Shown: positions 17,124-25,328 of the stretch, in pieces
Layout: each line of letters opens with the position of its first letter
Numbering within the stretch: position 1 is the stretch's first letter
Source of the DNA: Haloferax namakaokahaiae
GTDB lineage: Archaea > Halobacteriota > Halobacteria > Halobacteriales > Haloferacaceae
Assembly (NCBI RefSeq): GCF_042663225.1
Contig: NZ_JBHTAA010000005.1
Coordinates: 682,001-746,000 of the forward strand
Length of the DNA stretch: 64,000 bases
Direction of reading: 5' to 3'
Notes under the pieces: generated by a model
What the model was told of the DNA's origin: nothing
Seen by the model: only the letters and a program-made list of their open reading frames with translations
Database searches by the model: none
Position numbers and translations under genes: made by a program

Positions 17124-18092
17124 TTAGGGTTCGAGCACCACTTTGCCGACGCTCTTTCTGTCTTCGACGTACTGGTGTGCCTCGGCGGCGTCTTCGAGGG
17201 CGAACGTCTCACCGACGACGACTTCGAGTTCCCCGTCGGCGAGGAGTTTCGAGAGTTCGGGAACCGCTCTCAGGACCGATTCGGGGCGTTTCTGCATCGC
17301 GTTGCCGAGGTGGAAGCCGACGACGGACTTGTTCTCGAACAGCAGTCGCGTCGTATCGGCTTTGGCGACGTCGCCGGAGGCGGCCCCGTAGGTGACGATG
17401 CGGCCGAAATCTGCGAGCGCGTCGAGGCTCCGGTCGAAGGTCTGGCCGCCGACGCCGTCGAGGACGAGGTCAACCCCGTCTTCGGTCTCCGCGGCGATGA
17501 CGTCGCGGAAGTCGGTCTCGGTGTACTGGATGCCGTGGTCGAGACCGAGGTCGAGGGCGAGTGAGATTTTCGCCTCGGTGCTCGCGGTGCCGTAAGTTTC
17601 GGCGTCGGCGAGCGAGGCGAGTTGGACTGCCGCGGTCCCGACACCGCCCGCCGCGGCGTGAATCAGGACGCGCTCGCCCGCTTCGAGTTCGCCCCACCCG
17701 TGGAGGCAGTTGTAGGCGGTGAGGAACTGAACCGGGAACCCCGCCGCTTCGGCGGACGACATCGACTCCGGAACGTCGAACAGGGCAGTCGCGGGCGCGG
17801 TGACGTACTCGGCGTAGGCCCCGCCGCCAGTGAGGGCAACGACGCGCTCGCCGACTTCGCGTTCGACGCCCTCGCCGACGGCGTCGATAGTTCCCGCGGC
17901 CTCCAGACCGGGCGTGTACGTCGGTTCCGGGCCGTTGCGGTAGTGACCGCGGCGTTGCATGATGTCGGCGAAGTTGATGCCGGCGGCTTCGACGGCGATT
18001 CGGACCTCGCCGGGTGCCGGTTCGGGTACGTCAGCGTCTCGCACGTCGAGCGCGTCGCTCGAACCGTACTCGGGGACAACGACAGTTCGCAT
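17124..18092 (-). CDS. Zinc-independent quinone oxidoreductase (MDR superfamily)
   Basis: A 322-residue NAD(P)H:quinone reductase/crotonase-like MDR enzyme. The GroES-like N-terminal half has AAGINFADIMQRRGHY and PGLEAAGTI. The Rossmann half has AAAGGVGTAAVQLASL, with the AxxGxxG cofactor motif. It lacks the structural-zinc cysteines of alcohol dehydrogenases, as is usual for the QOR branch. ATG 18092 gives the typical MRTVVVPEYG start; reading further upstream gives an unrelated basic leader. A 14-bp palindrome overlaps the first base of the start codon, and a TATA-like CATTTTTC lies about 26 bases upstream, indicating a repressible leaderless promoter. Confidence 0.92.
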   Translation of the reverse strand: MRTVVVPEYGSSDALDVRDADVPEPAPGEVRIAVEAAGINFADIMQRRGHYRNGPEPTYTPGLEAAGTIDAVGEGVEREVGERVVALTGGGAYAEYVTAPATALFDVPESMSSAEAAGFPVQFLTAYNCLHGWGELEAGERVLIHAAAGGVGTAAVQLASLADAETYGTASTEAKISLALDLGLDHGIQYTETDFRDVIAAETEDGVDLVLDGVGGQTFDRSLDALADFGRIVTYGAASGDVAKADTTRLLFENKSVVGFHLGNAMQKRPESVLRAVPELSKLLADGELEVVVGETFALEDAAEAHQYVEDRKSVGKVVLEP

Positions 18093-18122
18093 ACACGTAC
18101 GTGTACGCGCTGACAGAAAAAT
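18092..18122 (-). promoter_or_regulatory. Palindromic operator between TATA box and start of the quinone oxidoreductase
   Basis: TACACGTACGTGTA at 18092-18105 is a perfect 14-bp palindrome. Its last base on the minus strand is the A of the ATG. The TATA-like CATTTTTC sits at about 18114-18122. A protein bound there would block initiation, which is the usual geometry for a repressor. Confidence 0.55.
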
Positions 18123-18151
18123 GCGGAGAACGCGGAAGCGCTGTCGAGTTC

Positions 18152-18307
18152 TCAGGCGAGCAGCAGCGGGAGGCCGAACGTGACGGCGACGCCGATGACG
18201 AGAATGACGATTCCGGTCGTAACTTGGCTCATCGTGAACTCCTGCATCGGCGAGGTGACGCGGCCGTCCTCGTCGCCGTGGTCGTGATGGTCGTCGTGGT
18301 CGCTCAT
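18152..18307 (-). CDS. Small His/Asp-rich single-span membrane protein
   Basis: A 51-residue protein. The first 20 residues are rich in His, Asp and Glu (SDHDDHHDHGDEDGR), which could bind metal ions. A linker (TSPMQEFTMSQ) follows, then one membrane helix of about 23 residues (VTTGIVILVIGVAVTFGLPLLLA) running to the end. The start at 18307 is supported by the hydrophilic N-terminus and by the divergent promoter region shared with the alpha-glucosidase gene. Similar small proteins are common in haloarchaea, but I know of no function. A copper, zinc or nickel role would be a guess from composition. Confidence 0.72.
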   Translation of the reverse strand: MSDHDDHHDHGDEDGRVTSPMQEFTMSQVTTGIVILVIGVAVTFGLPLLLA

Positions 18308-18418
18308 ACGCGAGGCGACGGGTTCGCCATACAAAAACGCACCTAACCGTCGGTCGGTCAGCGGTCCACGTCCCCCCGGGCGCACACCTAAATCGCCGGC
18401 GTCGTTCGTCTACGATAT

Positions 18419-20179
18419 ATGACATCACACGGTGCGGACGCCGAACGACGCTGGTGGAAAGAAGCGGTCGTCTACCAGATTTATCCGCGGAGTTTCAAGG
18501 ACTCGGACGGCGACGGCGTCGGCGACATTCCCGGTATCATCGAGAAGGCGGACTACCTCGCCGACCTCGGCGTGGACTGCGTCTGGTTGAACCCCGTCTA
18601 CAAGTCGCCGAACGCAGACAACGGCTACGATATCGCGGACTACCGGGCCATCATGGACGAGTTCGGGACGATGGAAGACTGGGAAGCCCTCCGCGACGCC
18701 CTCCACGAACGCGGCATCAAACTCATCATGGACCTCGTGGTGAATCACACCTCGGACGAGCACGCGTGGTTCGTCAACTCCCGCGCTTCGGCCGACAACG
18801 AGTTTCGGGACTACTACTGGTGGCGCGAGGGCCGCGACCCAAGCGAGACTGACCTCGACCCGGACGACTACGACACGCCCGAGACCGTAGACGAAGTCCC
18901 GCCCAACGACTGGGAGTCTTTCTTCGGCGGTCCCGCGTGGGAGTACGACGAGGGTACGGAGGAGTGGTACTTGCACCTGTTCGACCGCAAGCAACCCGAC
19001 CTGAACTGGGAGACCGAGGCGGTCCGCGAAGACGTGTTCGAGATGATGGAGTGGTGGCTAGAGAAGGGTATCGACGGCTTCCGGATGGACGTCATCAACC
19101 TCATCTCCAAACCCGAAGGGTTGCCCGATACGGACCCCGAGAACGATATCGAGACCATCGACCGCGCGGTGAACGGACCGAAGGTCCACGACTACCTCGG
19201 CGAGATGCGCGAGCGCGTCTTGGACCCCGAGTTCCTCAGCGTGGGCGAGATGATTGGCGCGCCGATGCCGATGGAGACGGCGAGGCAGTACACGACTCCC
19301 GGTCCCGAGGGAGACGGACTCTCGATGATTTTCCACTTCGAACACGTCCTCATCGACCGGGGTGACGACCCACTAGAGTTGGTCGAGTGGGACCTGCCGG
19401 ACCTCGAAGCCATCTTCGACCGCTGGCAGACGGGTCTCGCCGACGAGGGGTGGAACTCGCTCTACTTCAACAACCACGACCAACCACGTCAGGTCTCTCG
19501 CTACGGGAACGACGGCGAATACCGAAGAAAGTCGGCGAAGTTGCTCGCCACCCTCCTGCACACCCTCCGCGGGACGCCGTACATCTATCAGGGCGAAGAG
19601 TTGGGCATGACCAACTACCCCTTCGACTCGCTGGACGACTTCCGCGACGTGGCGACGCTCAACCCGATTCGAAACGCGCTCGAAGCCGGTGAAATCGAAT
19701 CGTTCGAGGAAGTCAAAGACAGGGCACGAGCGATGAGTCGTGACAACGCCCGGACGCCGATGCAGTGGGACGACAGCGAGTACGCGGGCTTTACCGACCC
19801 CGAATCGACGCCGTGGATTGGCGTCAATCCGAACAAAGAGACCATCAACGTCGAGGCCGAGCGCGACGACCCGGGTTCGGTCTGGCACTACTACCGCGAC
19901 CTGATTTCGCTTCGCAAAGAACACGACGTGCTCGTCTACGGCGATTACGACCCACTGACGCCCGAACACGAGTCGCTGTGGACGTACACGCGGACGCTGG
20001 ATGACGACTCGCTTCTGGTCGTGCTCAACTTCGGCGACGGGGAGACGCGATTCGAACCGCCTGCCACCCTCGAAGGTGCAAAAGCTGAGGATCTCATCTC
20101 CAACTACGACGCCGACGCCGACGACGTTGCGGGCGTGACGCTCCGGCCGTGGGAAGCCCGCGTGTATCACATTCTCTAG
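18419..20179 (+). CDS. GH13 alpha-glucosidase (oligo-1,6-glucosidase type), copy 1
   Basis: A 586-residue cytoplasmic glycoside hydrolase with a (beta/alpha)8 barrel, without a signal peptide. GH13 regions are clear: DLVVNHTSDEHAWF (region I), GFRMDVINLI with the nucleophile Asp (region II), FLSVGEMIGAP with the acid/base Glu (region III) and NNHDQPRQVSRYG (region IV). The start WWKEAVVYQIYPRSFKDSDGDG and the phrase YIYQGEELGMTNYPF are characteristic of alpha-glucosidase/isomaltase. It probably releases glucose from maltose- or isomaltose-like oligosaccharides. A close paralogue lies 102 bases downstream. No transporter or regulator adjoins the pair. Confidence 0.94.
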   Translation: MTSHGADAERRWWKEAVVYQIYPRSFKDSDGDGVGDIPGIIEKADYLADLGVDCVWLNPVYKSPNADNGYDIADYRAIMDEFGTMEDWEALRDALHERGIKLIMDLVVNHTSDEHAWFVNSRASADNEFRDYYWWREGRDPSETDLDPDDYDTPETVDEVPPNDWESFFGGPAWEYDEGTEEWYLHLFDRKQPDLNWETEAVREDVFEMMEWWLEKGIDGFRMDVINLISKPEGLPDTDPENDIETIDRAVNGPKVHDYLGEMRERVLDPEFLSVGEMIGAPMPMETARQYTTPGPEGDGLSMIFHFEHVLIDRGDDPLELVEWDLPDLEAIFDRWQTGLADEGWNSLYFNNHDQPRQVSRYGNDGEYRRKSAKLLATLLHTLRGTPYIYQGEELGMTNYPFDSLDDFRDVATLNPIRNALEAGEIESFEEVKDRARAMSRDNARTPMQWDDSEYAGFTDPESTPWIGVNPNKETINVEAERDDPGSVWHYYRDLISLRKEHDVLVYGDYDPLTPEHESLWTYTRTLDDDSLLVVLNFGDGETRFEPPATLEGAKAEDLISNYDADADDVAGVTLRPWEARVYHIL

Positions 20180-20281
20180 GTCACATCGACCGCTTCGCCC
20201 CGACGCCCTCTTCCAATTTTTAGCCGTCTGACACCACTCGAACCGACGGAGTAAAACCCGGTTCCGAGTGAATTTCTGGTA

Positions 20282-22021
20282 ATGACGACATTCGACCGCG
20301 CGTGGTGGAAAGAAGCGGTCGTCTACCAGGTCTATCCCCGGAGTTTCAACGACTCCGACGGCGACGGACTCGGAGACATCCCCGGCATCATCGAAAAGGT
20401 CGATTACCTCGCAGACCTCGGAATCGACTGTCTGTGGTTGAACCCGGTGTACGACTCACCCGGCGTGGACAACGGTTACGACATCGCCGACTATCGCACC
20501 ATCTTGGACGAGTTCGGGACGATGGAAGACTGGGAGGCGCTCCGTGACGCCCTCCACGAACGCGGCATCAAACTCATCATGGACCTCGTGGTGAACCACA
20601 CCTCGGACGAACACGCGTGGTTCGTCAACGCCAGAGAGTCACCCGAGAACGGCCACCGCGACTACTACTGGTGGCGCGAGGGCCGCGACCCGGACGGGAC
20701 CGACCTCGACCCGGACGACTACGACACACCAGCGGATGTAGACGAAGTCCCGCCCAACGACTGGGAGTCTTTCTTCGGCGGGCCGGCGTGGAGTTACGAC
20801 GAGGATTCGAGCGAGTGGTACCTCCACATCTTCGACGAGCGCATGCCCGACCTGAACTGGGAGACCGAGGAAGTCCGAGAGGAGGTCTTCGAGATGATGG
20901 AATGGTGGTTCGACAAGGGCATCGACGGCTTCCGGATGGACGTTATCAACCTCATCTCCAAGCCAGACGGCCTCCCCGACGGCGCGGACCCCGACGCAAT
21001 CGTCCGCGGTTCGGACAAGTTCGTCAACGGCCCGCGCGTCCACGACTACCTCTCCGAACTCCACGACCGCGTGCTCGACGACGAGGCGATGACCGTCGGC
21101 GAGATGGCCGAACTCAGCGTGGAAGAAGCACGGCAGTACACCGGCCGCGACGGCGACGGCATGAGCATGGTGTTCACCTTCGACCACATGCGTCTCGATA
21201 TGACCGACGCGGGTCGGTGGTCCTACCGCGAGTGGTCGCCGCGCGAACTCAAAGCGACGATGACCCACTGGCAAGAGGGTCTCGCCGAGGAGGGGTGGAA
21301 CTCGCTGTTCCTCAACAACCACGACGAACCCCGTCAACTCTCGCGCTTCGGCGACGACGGGAGGTACCGCCGCGAGTCGGCGAAACTGCTCGCAACGTTG
21401 CTCCACACCCTCCGCGGGACGCCGTACATCTATCAGGGCGAAGAGTTGGGCATGACCAACTACCCCTTCGACTCGCTGGACGAAGTCCGCGACGTGGACA
21501 CCATCAAGAACGTTCGTGCCGCCCGAAAAGCCGGTCGCATCCGGGAAGATGACGTGATGGACCTCGTTCGCTACCGCACCCGCGACAACGCCCGAACGCC
21601 GATGCAGTGGGACGACTCCGAACACGCCGGATTCACCGAGGGCGAGGCGACACCGTGGATGCCGGTCAACCCCAATAAGGACGAAGTCAACGCCGAGGTC
21701 GCCCGCTCGGACCCCGAGTCGATTTGGCACTTCTACCGCGAGTTGATCTCACTTCGGAAGGAACGCGACGTGCTCGTCTACGGCGACTACGACCTCTTGC
21801 TCCCCGACCACGAGACGCTGTGGACGTACACTCGGACGCTCGGAGACGATTCGCTCCTCGTCGTCCTCAACTTCGCCGGCGAAGAGACGCGATTCGACCC
21901 GCCGGAGGACCTCCGCGGGACCGACGCGGAACTGCTCGTCTCGAACTACGATGCGAACCTCGTCTCGGTCGAAACGACGGTCCTCCGCCCGTGGGAGGCC
22001 CGCGTGTACGACCTCCAGTGA
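20282..22021 (+). CDS. GH13 alpha-glucosidase, copy 2
   Basis: A 579-residue paralogue of the gene at 18419, with long stretches identical at both DNA and protein level (for example the regions around DLVVNHTSDEHAWFVN, GFRMDVINLISKP, and YIYQGEELGMTNYPFDSLD). The catalytic Asp in GFRMDVINL and Glu in MTVGEMAEL are retained, as is NNHDEPRQLSRFG. Differences concentrate in the middle (residues about 240-310, after the second catalytic region), which in this family lines the substrate-binding end. The two enzymes may therefore differ in bond or chain-length preference. The N-terminus is shorter by about seven residues. It has its own upstream gap with possible promoter sequence. Confidence 0.94.
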   Translation: MTTFDRAWWKEAVVYQVYPRSFNDSDGDGLGDIPGIIEKVDYLADLGIDCLWLNPVYDSPGVDNGYDIADYRTILDEFGTMEDWEALRDALHERGIKLIMDLVVNHTSDEHAWFVNARESPENGHRDYYWWREGRDPDGTDLDPDDYDTPADVDEVPPNDWESFFGGPAWSYDEDSSEWYLHIFDERMPDLNWETEEVREEVFEMMEWWFDKGIDGFRMDVINLISKPDGLPDGADPDAIVRGSDKFVNGPRVHDYLSELHDRVLDDEAMTVGEMAELSVEEARQYTGRDGDGMSMVFTFDHMRLDMTDAGRWSYREWSPRELKATMTHWQEGLAEEGWNSLFLNNHDEPRQLSRFGDDGRYRRESAKLLATLLHTLRGTPYIYQGEELGMTNYPFDSLDEVRDVDTIKNVRAARKAGRIREDDVMDLVRYRTRDNARTPMQWDDSEHAGFTEGEATPWMPVNPNKDEVNAEVARSDPESIWHFYRELISLRKERDVLVYGDYDLLLPDHETLWTYTRTLGDDSLLVVLNFAGEETRFDPPEDLRGTDAELLVSNYDANLVSVETTVLRPWEARVYDLQ

Positions 22022-22061
22022 TAGCCGACCGGTACTGGTGATACCCAACCGACACTGACGC

Positions 22062-22703
22062 TCAGACGGATTCAGTTCCGTTACCGCGGCCGACCGTGGG
22101 GTTCAATGCCGCCATCTGGAAGTGCGGATTTCTGACGTTCGACCCCGACAGCAGTGCCTCTCTCACTGCGGGGTCCGGTCCGCGGACGGGGACGACCCGG
22201 AGGTTCGAAACGTCGCCGACTACCGCGCGAATCTCGCGTTCGACAGTCTCGCGTGCCTCGACCGGAACGCCGAGCGAGACCTCGCTCAACTCGCACTCGT
22301 CGCGGTCGCCGAGTTCGTCGATAACGTCGCTATCGGCTGCCTGTAACTCGATACGGAACCGCCACGGTGTCGTGAGGAACGTTCGGCGTTCGTTCTCGAC
22401 GACGGCCCAATCGCGTTCCTCGGCGCGTTCGACCACGGCCGCAACGTCTTCGACGACGACCCCGAAGTGGTCGAATTTGACGTCCGGACCGGGCGCGAGC
22501 GTCACGTCTGCCGCCCCGCCGCGATTCGTCTGGAGTCGGAGTTTGAACCCTTCAGGTGGCGTTTCGCCGGGGGTCAGAGAGACCGAATCGCCGGCGAGTG
22601 CCCCGAACTGCGCGCTCGGGGTGATGCCGTGCTCGGCGAGCACGGCGCTGGCGTGGGCGACATCCGGCGTCTGGTAATGGAGGTGGAAGACAGACGGGCG
22701 CAT
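22062..22703 (-). CDS. VOC/glyoxalase-superfamily protein
   Basis: A 213-residue protein. The first half has a paired beta-alpha-beta-beta-beta pattern typical of the vicinal oxygen chelate fold: VFHLHYQTPDV, then KFDHFGVVVEDV and FRIELQAADSD, with His and Glu in positions that usually bind a metal. The second half (about 80 residues, SEVSLGVPVEARETVEREI onward) lacks obvious family motifs and ends with Asn/Pro-rich residues. ATG 22703 is chosen because it starts the first VOC strand. Substrate is unknown. The start is flanked by an inverted repeat, TCACTC-GTTG-GAGTGA at 22711-22726, close to the promoter shared with divergent hisF. Confidence 0.78.
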   Translation of the reverse strand: MRPSVFHLHYQTPDVAHASAVLAEHGITPSAQFGALAGDSVSLTPGETPPEGFKLRLQTNRGGAADVTLAPGPDVKFDHFGVVVEDVAAVVERAEERDWAVVENERRTFLTTPWRFRIELQAADSDVIDELGDRDECELSEVSLGVPVEARETVEREIRAVVGDVSNLRVVPVRGPDPAVREALLSGSNVRNPHFQMAALNPTVGRGNGTESV

Positions 22704-22710
22704 TATCGTA

Positions 22711-22726
22711 TCACTCGTTGGAGTGA
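22711..22726. promoter_or_regulatory. 16-bp inverted repeat in the VOC/hisF divergent promoter
   Basis: TCACTC-GTTG-GAGTGA has perfect six-base arms. It lies eight bases before the VOC start codon and 88 bases before hisF. Its position is compatible with an operator on the VOC gene. No further copy was seen elsewhere in the window. Confidence 0.35.
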
Positions 22727-22814
22727 GTTTCAAGATACCGGCGACCGTCGCCGGCGAACGACCTGCCGTAGTCGAAACCGTGAAACGCCCGATTCACATT
22801 GTGACTAGTAGCGA

Positions 22815-23627
22815 ATGCTCACGAAGCGCATTATCCCCTGTATCGACGTTGACCTCGACGACGACGGCAACCCCGCCGTCTACACGGGCGTCAACTTCGA
22901 GGACCTGAAGTACACCGGCGACCCCGTCGAGATGGCCAAGTTGTACAACGAAGCGGGCGCCGACGAGTTCGTCTTTCTCGATATCACGGCGTCGGCAGAC
23001 GGCCGCGAGACCATGCTCGATACCGTCTCGCAGGTCGCCGACGAGGTGTTTATCCCACTCACCGTCGGCGGTGGCATCCGAACCAAAGCGGACATCAAAG
23101 AGACGCTCCGCGCCGGGGCCGACAAGGTGTCTATCAACACCGCCGCCCTGGAGAATCCCGAACTCATCGAGGAGGGCGCGCGCGCCTTCGGTAGCCAGTG
23201 TATCGTCATCTCGGTGGACGCACGACGCCGTTTCGACGACGAAGGCGAACACTACGTCGAAGTCGATGGCGAGTCCTGCTGGTTCGAGTGCACCATCAAA
23301 GGCGGCCGCGAGGGAACCGGCGTGGACGTGGTCGAGTGGGCCCGCGAGGCCGAATCCCGCGGCGCTGGCGAACTCTTCATCAACTCCATCGACGCCGACG
23401 GCACGAAGGACGGCTACGACATCCCGCTGACGAAGGCCGTCTGCGACAACGTCTCGACGCCCGTCATCGCCTCTTCTGGCTGTGGCGGACCCGAAGACAT
23501 GCACGAAGTCTTCACCGAAGCCAACGCCGACGCCGGACTCGCCGCCTCTATCTTCCACTTCGACGAGTACTCGATTCAGGACGTGAAGTCCTACCTCGAC
23601 GAACGCGGCGTTCCGGTTCGGTTCTGA
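22815..23627 (+). CDS. hisF: Imidazole glycerol phosphate synthase cyclase subunit HisF
   Basis: HisF makes IGP and AICAR from PRFAR and ammonia delivered by HisH. The 270-residue TIM barrel has the catalytic Asp in IIPCIDVD at the N-terminus and the second catalytic Asp in VISVDARR. The first phosphate loop is VGGGIRTKAD and the second is ASSGCGGPEDM. The sequence DLDDDGNPAVYTGVNF replaces the usual basic VVKGVNF of other groups, an acidic haloarchaeal variant. It is a single gene here; other his genes are not in the window. Confidence 0.96.
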   Translation: MLTKRIIPCIDVDLDDDGNPAVYTGVNFEDLKYTGDPVEMAKLYNEAGADEFVFLDITASADGRETMLDTVSQVADEVFIPLTVGGGIRTKADIKETLRAGADKVSINTAALENPELIEEGARAFGSQCIVISVDARRRFDDEGEHYVEVDGESCWFECTIKGGREGTGVDVVEWAREAESRGAGELFINSIDADGTKDGYDIPLTKAVCDNVSTPVIASSGCGGPEDMHEVFTEANADAGLAASIFHFDEYSIQDVKSYLDERGVPVRF

Positions 23628-23739
23628 ATCGACGACAGACGGGGTCGGCGCTCTTTCGTCATCTCAGTCGCTGACCGAGTTGTGCGACGATAAATTATGG
23701 TATAGAAACATTTCTTCTACTGTCACGGTAGTACTACCT

Positions 23740-24294
23740 ATGGTGGCCGATGACAGCCCCGATATCGAGTCCGTCGCCGTCGAGCCCGACTACTGCCCGA
23801 AGTGCGGGACAGCCGTCGAGACGAACGAGTTCGAAGGGCGGGAGACCCCGTGGTGTCCGGCGTGTGACCTGCTCTTTTCGCAGAACGCGGTCGCCGCTGT
23901 CCAGGTGGTCGTCCACGACGGAGAGCGCGTCCTCCTACTCGACGAACCCATCCCGCAGAGCGAGGGGATATTGACCCTCCCCGGCGGGTACGCGAAGTAC
24001 GACGAAGGACCGAAAGAGGCGCTGCTTCGGGAACTCGAAGAGGAGACCGGACTCAGTGCAGACCCGTCCGATTTGGAGTATCTGACGACCTACCACGCGG
24101 ACCTCTCGGTCGTCGGCATCTACTTTCTCACGTACACACTCGAACGGTCTGCGACCGCCGGCGAGTTGCACCCGCAGTTCGAGGAGGGAACGGTCGCGTT
24201 CCGACCGGTCGAGGAGGTGCTCTCGATGACTGACCGACGCCGCGATTCGGACCGCGAGCGCATCGAGATGGCCGTCGAACGCCACGTTGAGTGA
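23740..24294 (+). CDS. Nudix hydrolase with N-terminal zinc ribbon
   Basis: A 184-residue protein. Residues about 17-43 form a zinc ribbon (CPKCG ... CPACD). The Nudix domain follows, with GGYAKYDEGPKEALLRELEEETGL matching the GX5EX7REUXEEXGU box. The zinc-ribbon/Nudix combination occurs in NADH pyrophosphatase-like (NudC) enzymes and in related haloarchaeal hydrolases, but the SQPWPFPxS motif of NudC is not seen, so NADH is not assured as substrate. ATG 23740 lies shortly before the ribbon; an earlier start at 23680 would add an unlike leader. Confidence 0.88.
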   Translation: MVADDSPDIESVAVEPDYCPKCGTAVETNEFEGRETPWCPACDLLFSQNAVAAVQVVVHDGERVLLLDEPIPQSEGILTLPGGYAKYDEGPKEALLRELEEETGLSADPSDLEYLTTYHADLSVVGIYFLTYTLERSATAGELHPQFEEGTVAFRPVEEVLSMTDRRRDSDRERIEMAVERHVE

Positions 24295-24378
24295 CTTCGA
24301 TACCACACTCTTTTCGGTCGTGCGCGACCCGCACAGTCGAAACCAATCTTAACCTCCGAGACGCGCGTAGTGTGTGCC

Positions 24379-24960
24379 ATGACGACCGATTCGTGGCGCG
24401 CGGCGCTCGAAAGCTACCGCGACGAGAAAGACCGCTCTTTCGCCCGCGACCCGCATTCACCGATTCCGCCCGACCAGCGCGAGTTCTTCGACGGACTCGA
24501 CTACTTCGAACCGAATCCTAACCTGCGATTCGAACTCCCATTGCTGACGTACGAGGACCCCGAGACCATCACCATCGCAACGACGACCGAAGGCGAGCGC
24601 GCATTCCTCGTCTGGGGCTCCTTCGAGTTCGACATCGACGGCGAGACGTATCGACTCGACGCCTATCGAACCAGCCCCGAGGAAGACCGTCTGTGGGTCC
24701 CGTTCCGTGACGAGACGAACACCAACGAAAGCTACGGCGCTGGGAGATATTTGGACCTCGACGGTCCGAACGAAGACGGGTTGTGGGAACTCGATTTCAA
24801 CTACGCCTACAGTCCCTTTTGTGCCTACTCGCCGCGGTTCGAATGTCCGCTCGTCCCGTTAGAAAACTGGCTTCAGGTGCGAATCGAGGCCGGTGAGAAA
24901 GATTACGAAGGTCCAGTCGCTGGCGACGAGTCCCACCACGGCCACGGCCACGCGGATTAG
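24379..24960 (+). CDS. DUF1684 family protein
   Basis: A 193-residue cytoplasmic protein. The phrases RSFARDPHSPIP near the N-terminus, GEAYRLDAYR-like (GETYRLDAYRTSP) in the middle, and the run GAGRYLDLD...DFNYAYSPFCAYSPRFECPLVP in the second half are diagnostic of DUF1684. The Tyr/Asn/Cys/Pro-rich part is the most conserved region of the family and probably forms its functional site. No enzyme activity is established that I know of. The C-terminus carries HHGHGH, which may bind metal. ATG 24379 was chosen; a GTG three codons upstream is in frame. It converges with rpo11. Confidence 0.85.
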   Translation: MTTDSWRAALESYRDEKDRSFARDPHSPIPPDQREFFDGLDYFEPNPNLRFELPLLTYEDPETITIATTTEGERAFLVWGSFEFDIDGETYRLDAYRTSPEEDRLWVPFRDETNTNESYGAGRYLDLDGPNEDGLWELDFNYAYSPFCAYSPRFECPLVPLENWLQVRIEAGEKDYEGPVAGDESHHGHGHAD

Positions 24961-25011
24961 GCCGAGACGCGCGGCTAGCGGGTGAGAAAACGAGAGAAGA
25001 ACGCTCGTCAG

Positions 25012-25302
25012 TTACGCGTCGAGAGCGGTGTCGAACGCTGCGGTGAAGTTGTCGGCCGTGTCCTGGACGTTCCGCGCCCCGTCGGCGAGTGCGTCGAGCG
25101 GGTCCACGCCCTCTTCGGTCTTGATAGAGAGCACGGGGTCGGTCTGTCCACCGGACTGCTCGGGGTTCACGTCGTAGGTTGCAGCGGTCACGCCCTCGGT
25201 TTCGAGCAGCGCGCCCTTGAGGACGTTCATAAACGTGTGGTCCTCGCCACCAATCTCGATGCGGAGTTCCTCGTCGGTCTTGTCGATGACCCGCAGTTCC
25301 AT
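25012..25302 (-). CDS. rpo11: DNA-directed RNA polymerase subunit L (Rpo11)
   Basis: A 96-residue small subunit that pairs with Rpo3 (subunit D) to form the assembly platform of archaeal RNA polymerase, equivalent to half of the bacterial alpha dimer. The family signature is HTFMNVLKGALLETEGVTAATYDVNPE, followed by a conserved DP-V-SI-T segment and an amphipathic C-terminal helix. ATG 25302 gives the usual MELRVIDKT start. Just 26 bases separate it from the end of an upstream metallo-beta-lactamase gene on the same strand, so they may be co-transcribed. Confidence 0.96.
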   Translation of the reverse strand: MELRVIDKTDEELRIEIGGEDHTFMNVLKGALLETEGVTAATYDVNPEQSGGQTDPVLSIKTEEGVDPLDALADGARNVQDTADNFTAAFDTALDA

Positions 25303-25328
25303 GGCTCTTCGTTCCGTCCAGCGGCGTT

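Noticed and set aside
18419..22021. Assembly error as the cause of the near-repeat of the alpha-glucosidases
   Set aside because: The copies differ at many scattered positions and in length, and each has its own upstream gap, so true paralogues are more likely.
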